Below are positions 7,952 through 11,506 of a stretch of 11,506 bases of DNA, one piece after another. Each line of letters opens with the position of its first letter. Position 1 is the stretch's first letter. The stretch comes from JAZNLR01 sp045579195 (GTDB lineage Bacteria > Bacillota > Clostridia > Christensenellales > CAMQZB01). A program made the translations under genes and the position numbers. The stretch covers positions 1 to 11,506 of the forward strand of contig JAZNLR010000145.1 in the NCBI GenBank assembly GCA_045579195.1. Direction: 5' to 3'. The notes below the pieces were generated by a model. That model worked only from the letters and a program-made list of their open reading frames with translations. It did not search any database and had not been told where the DNA came from.

Positions 7952-8707
7952 TTATTTCTCTTGAAATTTCAGGTTGATCGCGCCAACGCCGCCGTCGATC
8001 TCAATGCGGTTGCTTCCGTTGCCGCTGCTTCCGAAGTCCGTTGCGCTCTTGCCGTCCACAGTGATGCTGCCGATGCCCTTTTCGATCTCGATGCGGTAAT
8101 CCTCGCGCGCGCCGAGAACGGTCACGTTGGATTCCCCAACGCCGAAGTTCAACTCACAGTTCCCAAGGAGGGTCGCTGTCAAATTCAGCGCTCCCACACC
8201 GACCTCCAAAGAGAGGTTGTTGAGCGTTCCGCCAAGGACGGTGATCTCTCCTGCGCCGCCTTCGATGTCCGCCTCGGCCGTGGCAGTCAGGCTTTCGATC
8301 CTCACGTCCCCTGCGCCAAACTCCAGCTCGACCGACTTTGCAGACAGCGTTCCTGCCGTCAGCTTGCCTGCACCTGCGCGAATGTCAATGGAGTCAAACT
8401 CCGCACCGCTCGGGATGCAAACGGTCAGCTTTGCGTTCGCGTAATTACTGTTGTTTTTCGCCTTGTCTTCCACGATCAAGACGCCGTTTCTTTCGGAAAC
8501 GGAAAGATATTTCAAGTTGCTTTCGACCGAAAACTTCTCTCCGATCTCGATCTTGAAGTCCGCCGCGTTGATCTCAACGTCCAACGTGTGGATCTCCGAC
8601 GCGACTTCGAACATTTTCATCTCGCTCAGAACCGCGTCACTCGCGCCGATGCATCCTCCCAAACACATCACGGCGGCAATCAGCAAAATTGCAATGATCT
8701 TTTTCAT
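7952..8707 (-). CDS. DUF4097-like beta-solenoid lipoprotein
   Basis: This 251-residue secreted lipoprotein has a signal peptide MKKIIAILLIAAVMCLGGC with lipobox L-G-G-C19, so it is anchored on the outer face of the membrane. The body is a ladder of six or seven short repeats, most about 19-22 residues apart, each opening with G-(A/V/I)-G: GAGK, GAGD, GAGE, GVGA, GVGE, GIGS and GVGA. This fits the stacked beta strands of the DUF4097/adhesin-like fold. The family role is unclear; members are often found near envelope-stress or regulatory genes. The start ATG 8707 has AGAGGA about 9 bases upstream. That site overlaps the last codons of the rRNA methyltransferase remnant, showing the two genes were once translationally coupled. 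The insertion just upstream has probably cut this gene off from its original promoter. Confidence 0.85.
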   Translation of the reverse strand: MKKIIAILLIAAVMCLGGCIGASDAVLSEMKMFEVASEIHTLDVEINAADFKIEIGEKFSVESNLKYLSVSERNGVLIVEDKAKNNSNYANAKLTVCIPSGAEFDSIDIRAGAGKLTAGTLSAKSVELEFGAGDVRIESLTATAEADIEGGAGEITVLGGTLNNLSLEVGVGALNLTATLLGNCELNFGVGESNVTVLGAREDYRIEIEKGIGSITVDGKSATDFGSSGNGSNRIEIDGGVGAINLKFQEK

Positions 8708-8711
8708 CGTT

Positions 8712-8780
8712 TTATCCTCTTTTTTTATCGTTCCCGTTTTCTTTTTTTACAAGATACACGACAGACTCGACGTGCGCCAT
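8712..8780 (-). pseudogene. C-terminal remnant of an RlmD/RumA-type 23S rRNA uracil-C5 methyltransferase
   Basis: The minus-strand frame reads AHVESVVYLVKK plus ten residues and a stop. This matches the ending of RlmD/RlmCD/TrmA-family methyltransferases, which usually reads FPxTxHVExVVLL. Upstream of the match the frame loses family similarity and becomes AT-rich. Only the last ~20 codons remain, four bases before the downstream lipoprotein start. The rest of the gene is expected on the far side of the right-hand element. The match is short, so the family call is an inference. Confidence 0.55.
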
Positions 8781-8785
8781 AAGTT

Positions 8786-8848
8786 CAAAAGGTATATTTT
8801 TATGCCAAAAACGGGGGTTGTAAAGCCAAAAGGTATAATTTATGCCAA
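8786..8848. repeat. Pair of near-identical 22-23 bp direct repeats at the edge of the AT-rich region
   Basis: Copy 1 (8786-8808) and copy 2 (8827-8848) both begin CAAAAGGTATA and end TTTATGCCAA. They differ only in the T/A-rich middle, and 18 bases lie between them. Copy 2 overlaps the last codons and stop of the DUF4886-like gene. They lie next to the presumed insertion junction and could be integrase arm-type sites or the scar of a small duplication. Confidence 0.65.
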
Positions 8849-9559
8849 TATAGAGTTTACAGCTTTGATTACGATTTCTCTTTCTGATTCTGTTACAGGC
8901 TCATCAAAATCATCAAAAGTATTATTGGAAATATCCTTTTTCGTCAGGGCTTTATACCAGCAAAGTGCCAGCAAATACCTGCCCGCACCGAGAGAGGCAT
9001 GGAAAGTATCGCGATGTATCTTTTCAATACCCATATCCAAAGCCCTCATCATGGCTTCGCCGCAAGGGATAATTCCGTAAGAGTTTATATTCTGTGCCGC
9101 TTTACTATAACAATCGCAAACGGCAGATAGCATTTCTTTTGCAGAAACATATTCCAAATTTCCCAGTCTTTCACTGCCATCTTCATAAGCCCACGTTTGA
9201 TGTATCAAGATTTTGGTGTGAGGGCAATACTTTCTGACGTATGCGGCAAGTGCTTCGACATATGGAGAATAGGTTTCGTATTTTCCGCTGAAATGACTTG
9301 CCTGCTGCAACGTGATAAAATCCCAAGAATCGCTGGCAAGTGCTTGTCTGATGGAAACCTTGATGCCTGTTTTTTCTCCGTTGAATTCAAAATCGTAATC
9401 GGCATTATCATCCAGCATATTCAAATAATGCTTTCGCAAGGAGCAGCCGCCGATAAAGAGATTGACTGTTTTTAATTCCGTACCGTCTTGCTTTGCGAGA
9501 CGGTGCAAATATCTTTGCGCATCTTGCGAAAAACTGTTCCCAATTGATAAAATTTTCAT
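8840..9559 (-). CDS. DUF4886-like SGNH-fold hydrolase
   Basis: This 239-residue protein opens with KILSIGNSFSQDAQRYL, the first block of the SGNH/GDSL hydrolase fold, where S9 in G-N-S would be the nucleophile. The glycine block (FIGGCSL, 36-41), LQQASHFSGKY (84-94) and D184-T-F-H187 before ASLGAGRYL supply the remaining catalytic pieces. This layout is the DUF4886 group. Relatives are esterases or deacetylases, often acting on carbohydrates, but the substrate here is unknown. No signal peptide is seen. The start has AAGGAGG and 8 bases to ATG 9559. Its base composition is AT-richer than the genes at 1300-8700. It is the cargo gene of the left four-helix-bundle cassette, 82 bases after that gene and on the same strand. 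Its 3' end overlaps a short direct repeat. Confidence 0.82.
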   Translation of the reverse strand: MKILSIGNSFSQDAQRYLHRLAKQDGTELKTVNLFIGGCSLRKHYLNMLDDNADYDFEFNGEKTGIKVSIRQALASDSWDFITLQQASHFSGKYETYSPYVEALAAYVRKYCPHTKILIHQTWAYEDGSERLGNLEYVSAKEMLSAVCDCYSKAAQNINSYGIIPCGEAMMRALDMGIEKIHRDTFHASLGAGRYLLALCWYKALTKKDISNNTFDDFDEPVTESEREIVIKAVNSILA

Positions 9560-9607
9560 ATAATTTACCTCCTTCTCGACATGTTAACCATTACTGCTGT
9601 AAAACGG

Positions 9608-9630
9608 ACTTTCGAATCTTGCTCGAAAGT
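9608..9630 (-). ncRNA. Linker hairpin, left cassette
   Basis: A perfect 8-bp stem (ACTTTCGA with TCGAAAGT) closes a 7-base loop, 11 bases after the four-helix gene stop and about 50 bases before the DUF4886-like start. No T-run follows, so it is unlikely to be a plain terminator. The right cassette has a matching hairpin with a compensatory change, pointing to an RNA structure acting between the two genes. Confidence 0.55.
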
Positions 9631-9641
9631 AACCTTTGTCC

Positions 9642-9983
9642 TTAGCCGTTTTCCTTTGCGGTGGTGATGGAGGCGATGAGCTTTCTGCGAACAGCACCGC
9701 ATTTGTTTGTAAGTGTTTTATAAGCGCTTTCTTCCATCGAACCAACCTTGAAAAGAATTTCAAGCCAATAGTCGGTTTCATAGCATTCTTTGAGCGCAAT
9801 CTCAAGCTTGTTCACAAAGTCTGCCGTGCTTTGAGCATATTTGGCTTCGTAACTGTTTGCGCCGATTGATGAGCAGGAACGTAAGAGTTGATTAACAAAT
9901 ACTGCTCTGCCTTTGATGGTATCACAAACAGCAGTTATCTCTATGGTAAGCTCGACTGCGAGTTCTTTGATTGTTTTGTTCAT
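9642..9983 (-). CDS. Four-helix-bundle protein (S23/IVS/Avd-like), left copy
   Basis: A 113-residue all-helical protein of the four-helix-bundle family (TIGR02436-type). Members include proteins encoded in 23S rRNA intervening sequences and Avd, the accessory protein of diversity-generating retroelements. Family marks are LLRSCSSIGANSYEAKYAQS (33-52), the KLEIALKECYETDYWLEILF helix and the terminal KCGAVRRKLIASITTAKEN. It is basic enough to bind nucleic acid, but no catalytic residues are expected. The start ATG 9983 was chosen over a longer open frame because AAAGGATAAAGCT precedes it. That ribosome binding site sits in a small inverted repeat, CCTTTCGAAAGG (9992-10003). The leader upstream is a series of hairpins. 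The gene is divergent from a paralogue at 10235 and is followed by the DUF4886-like gene. Its role is unknown; no reverse transcriptase or rRNA is in view. Confidence 0.88.
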   Translation of the reverse strand: MNKTIKELAVELTIEITAVCDTIKGRAVFVNQLLRSCSSIGANSYEAKYAQSTADFVNKLEIALKECYETDYWLEILFKVGSMEESAYKTLTNKCGAVRRKLIASITTAKENG

Positions 9984-9991
9984 AGCTTTAT

Positions 9992-10211
9992 CCTTTCGAA
10001 AGGGTGTTTCGCCTGCGGGCGAAAGGGACATGTGCCTTCGGCACGTGAGCGCACTGCGTGCGCAAGGTCGCGGGGATTTATATCTGCGTACTTTCCACCA
10101 TGTTCGCCAAGGGCGAATATATCGCTGTTTCGCAATGCGAAACAATATCGCGATTGCAAAGCAAGCATATCGCGTGCCGAAGGCACATATCGCTTTCGCC
10201 CGCAGGCGAAA
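9992..10211. repeat. Array of short perfect hairpins with ATATCGC spacers between the divergent four-helix genes
   Basis: Hairpins with 4-7 bp stems and 3-4 base loops: 10007-10024 (TTTCGCC stem), 10032-10044 (GTGCC), 10049-10063 (GCGCAC), 10103-10117 (TTCGCC), 10127-10143 (GTTTCGC), 10154-10164 (TTGC), 10174-10186 (GTGCC) and 10194-10211 (TTTCGCC). The stems differ, but the right half has the same 7-mer ATATCGC at 10119, 10145, 10167 and 10187, once between each successive hairpin pair. The outer two hairpins on each side are mirrored. The unstructured centre (about 10064-10102) may hold the promoters for both directions; I could not assign them. The array would be transcribed as the 5' leader of both genes. 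It is not a CRISPR array: the stems vary, the spacers are constant, and units are only 20-26 bases. Confidence 0.85.
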
Positions 10212-10234
10212 CACCCTTTGGAAAGGATAAAGCT

Positions 10235-10576
10235 ATGAACAAAACAATAAAAGAACTCGCAGTTGAACTCACCATAGAAATCACCGCCGTTTGTGACACT
10301 ATAAAAGGCAGAGCTGTATTTGTTAACCAACTCCTGCGCTCCTGCTCATCTATCGGTGCAAACAGCTATGAAGCCAAATACGCACAGAGTAAAGCCGATT
10401 TCATAAACAAACTTGAAATATCTCTTAAAGAGTGTTCTGAAACTGAATACTGGCTTGAACTGATTTTCAGAAAAGGAAAAATGAGCGAGAATACATATAA
10501 GGATTTACGAAATAAATGCGGTTCTGTACGGCGCAGACTCATCGCCTCCATCACCACCGCAAAGGAAAACAGTTAA
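10235..10576 (+). CDS. Four-helix-bundle protein (S23/IVS/Avd-like), right copy
   Basis: A 113-residue paralogue of the protein at 9642-9983. Residues 1-52 are identical between the copies, while the second half differs at about a quarter of positions (for example FRKGKMSENTYKDL against FKVGSMEESAYKTL). The fold and length are those of the TIGR02436-type four-helix bundle; oligomeric, RNA-interacting members such as Avd make a nucleic-acid partner plausible, but this is inference. The start ATG 10235 follows AAAGGATAAAGCT. The same frame is open far upstream through the hairpin array, but the ribosome binding site and paralogue alignment support this start. The 5' leader carries four or five hairpins separated by ATATCGC. 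It is followed after 81 bases by an unrecognised gene on the same strand, so the two are probably one transcript. Confidence 0.88.
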   Translation: MNKTIKELAVELTIEITAVCDTIKGRAVFVNQLLRSCSSIGANSYEAKYAQSKADFINKLEISLKECSETEYWLELIFRKGKMSENTYKDLRNKCGSVRRRLIASITTAKENS

Positions 10577-10587
10577 GAACAAAAGTG

Positions 10588-10610
10588 ATTTTTGAGCAAA
10601 ACTCGAAAAT
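10588..10610 (+). ncRNA. Linker hairpin, right cassette
   Basis: A 9-bp stem (ATTTTTGAG with CTCGAAAAT, one G-U pair) closes a CAAAA loop, 11 bases after the four-helix gene stop. It is equivalent to the hairpin at 9608-9630. The second pair from the stem base is C-G on the left and T-A on the right, so pairing is kept although both bases changed. No T-run follows. Confidence 0.55.
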
Positions 10611-10657
10611 ACAGTTCACAGCAGTATGGTATAACATATCGAAAGGAGAACGTAGTC

Positions 10658-11506
10658 ATGATAGATGAACAAAAGAAGCTTATAAGGGAACAGCTGTTTT
10701 CCACCACTGATTTTCGAAAAAAGTGGAATAAATATCTAAAAGCTTTTGGAAAGGATTTAGATGAACTCTTCGGCACTGACTATGATAAAAAAATACGCCT
10801 TTCCGAGGGACTTGAACACTTATTAAACAATAGATTGTCAGATGCCTACCATGTGATGCGTCATTTAGAATCTGCTTGTGTAACCAATTCCGACAAACAA
10901 ATTTTTGATAGACTAATTAAACTTTGCTTGAATGAGGAAGAAATGGCAATGGCTAAAGTTGGAGATTGGGTAAAGCAAAGCCATGGTGGGTATTATCAAA
11001 TCATCAAACATACATCGGATTACGTTGTTATCAAACAGGCTTTCGACCATAAATTTGTTTATGCAAAACAATCTGCAAACGTTGACGGTTTTGCCATTGA
11101 ATTAACCGACTTAAAAACCTATCAATTTGTTGAAGACGAAGAACTATCGAAAATCAAAAGCTTTTTCGCAAGCAATCCCGATGAAGAAGCGATTTTTTTG
11201 CGCTACACGGAAATGATGCTTTCTTTAAGAGAAGAAATTCTCAAAGCAAATTTCAAAGAAGCCGAATGGGAATTCAAACAGTTCGGCTTTTACCGCCCTA
11301 CGCTTGAAAAAGTTGCGTTTATTGTCAATTTGAAAGACTATGGCGATCATATTAGCGTAACCTATGGTTTTACATCTATTGTAGATCAGGACCACTTAAA
11401 AAACTATGGCGAAGACAACAACGATATTAAGGTGCGTTTTTGCTCGATCATAAAAAACGAGCATGATAAAATCACTGTTGCCAACGCTGTAAAAAATGTA
11501 TTTGAT
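10658..11506 (+). CDS. Unrecognised protein, cargo of the right cassette; cut by the window end
   Basis: The frame runs 283 codons from ATG 10658 to the window edge without a stop. AAAGGAG stands upstream at normal distance. I do not recognise a family. The first ~95 residues are helical and charged (MIDEQKKLIREQLF, then RLSEGLEHLLNNRLSDAYHV), resembling a repeat-type helical domain. After about residue 97 it turns to beta-rich sequence (KVGDWVKQSHGGYYQIIKH, DYVVIKQAFD). From about 200 there is another mixed segment (EFKQFGFYRPTLEKVAFIVN, then DHISVTYGFTSI) that looks like an alpha/beta domain, loosely of the kind seen in DUF4304-like or immunity proteins; this is weak. No signal peptide, membrane helix or enzyme motif is seen. 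Codons are AT-rich. It occupies the position that the DUF4886-like hydrolase has in the left cassette. Confidence 0.75.
   Translation, partial: MIDEQKKLIREQLFSTTDFRKKWNKYLKAFGKDLDELFGTDYDKKIRLSEGLEHLLNNRLSDAYHVMRHLESACVTNSDKQIFDRLIKLCLNEEEMAMAKVGDWVKQSHGGYYQIIKHTSDYVVIKQAFDHKFVYAKQSANVDGFAIELTDLKTYQFVEDEELSKIKSFFASNPDEEAIFLRYTEMMLSLREEILKANFKEAEWEFKQFGFYRPTLEKVAFIVNLKDYGDHISVTYGFTSIVDQDHLKNYGEDNNDIKVRFCSIIKNEHDKITVANAVKNVFD

Larger units (their letters stand above)
9560..10050 (-). repeat. Left arm of an inverted cassette repeat (linker, four-helix gene, two hairpins)
   Basis: Read on the minus strand, this segment matches 10168-10657 read on the plus strand: shared hairpins at 10032-10044 and 10007-10024, the same CCCTTT-NN-AAAGGAT before the start, the homologous gene, and the similar linker up to the next ribosome binding site. 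Similarity is highest at the hairpins and the 5' half of the gene. The arms are diverged, so this is an old duplication rather than a recent one. Confidence 0.8.
10168..10657 (+). repeat. Right arm of the inverted cassette repeat
   Basis: This is the counterpart of 9560-10050 in opposite orientation: hairpins 10174-10186 and 10194-10211, the four-helix gene and the 81-bp linker. The four-helix stop to cargo start distance is 81 bases here and 82 on the left. The conserved linker words include ACAGCAGTA and TAACAT before the AAGGAG site. Beyond the cargo start codons no similarity is seen. Confidence 0.8.

Noticed and set aside
9608..9630. Rho-independent terminator after the left four-helix gene
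   Set aside because: The stem is AT-rich and no T-run follows on either strand; the paralogous linker is the same, so a different role is more likely.
9992..10211. CRISPR array
   Set aside because: The repeated word is only 7 bases, units are 20-26 bases, and the intervening sequences are self-complementary hairpins; there are no cas genes.
10058..10234. Open frame running through the hairpin array in phase with the right four-helix gene (and a similar one on the left)
   Set aside because: A proper ribosome binding site and the paralogue alignment place the start at ATG 10235 (9983 on the left). The open frame follows from the repeated stop-free hairpin sequence; translation of the array is not supported.
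9560..10657. Diversity-generating retroelement
   Set aside because: The four-helix protein resembles Avd, but no reverse transcriptase, template repeat or variable repeat is seen in the window.

Overview
The window looks like a fragment of a Clostridia-type Firmicutes genome, probably an uncultured gut lineage. The evidence is AGGAGG-type ribosome binding sites before nearly every start, short intergenic gaps, lipoproteins with classic lipoboxes, and PepO-like (M13) and M32 peptidases without signal peptides. The species cannot be named from sequence alone.

Layout. (1) Positions 1-1247 hold the 3' two thirds of a large serine recombinase gene, open at the left edge. (2) Immediately after it lies an M32 metallocarboxypeptidase gene on the minus strand that stops abruptly in the conserved EADELNYTP region. 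This is read as a mobile element integrated inside the M32 gene, with the element to the left. (3) From 2410 to 8707 is ordinary chromosomal content, all on the minus strand. A four-gene operon (membrane protein, iron-sulfur-type flavoprotein, beta-lactamase-fold serine hydrolase, nucleoside hydrolase-like lipoprotein) ends at a clear Rho-independent terminator. Upstream of it are a PepO-like M13 endopeptidase and a DUF4097-like lipoprotein. (4) At 8712-8780 only about 20 codons remain that look like the end of an RlmD/RumA-type 23S rRNA uracil methyltransferase. To the right the sequence becomes visibly AT-richer and changes gene content, so this is read as a second mobile-element junction.

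The AT-rich right part is the most interesting. Two divergent copies of a 113-residue four-helix-bundle protein (S23/IVS/Avd-like) face away from each other across about 250 bp packed with short perfect hairpins. Four of the spacers between hairpins contain the same 7-mer, ATATCGC. Each copy is followed by a similar 81-82 bp linker carrying a hairpin with a compensatory base change, and then by a different gene: a DUF4886/SGNH-like hydrolase on the left and an unrecognised protein on the right. The arrangement [hairpin leader]-[four-helix-bundle gene]-[structured linker]-[variable cargo gene], present twice in inverted orientation, is the best candidate here for an undescribed modular system. 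Its function is unknown. The two four-helix proteins share their first 52 residues exactly despite more than 20 silent codon differences, so the protein has been kept under selection.

No tRNA, rRNA or CRISPR array was recognised. No stretch over 300 bases lacks a gene.
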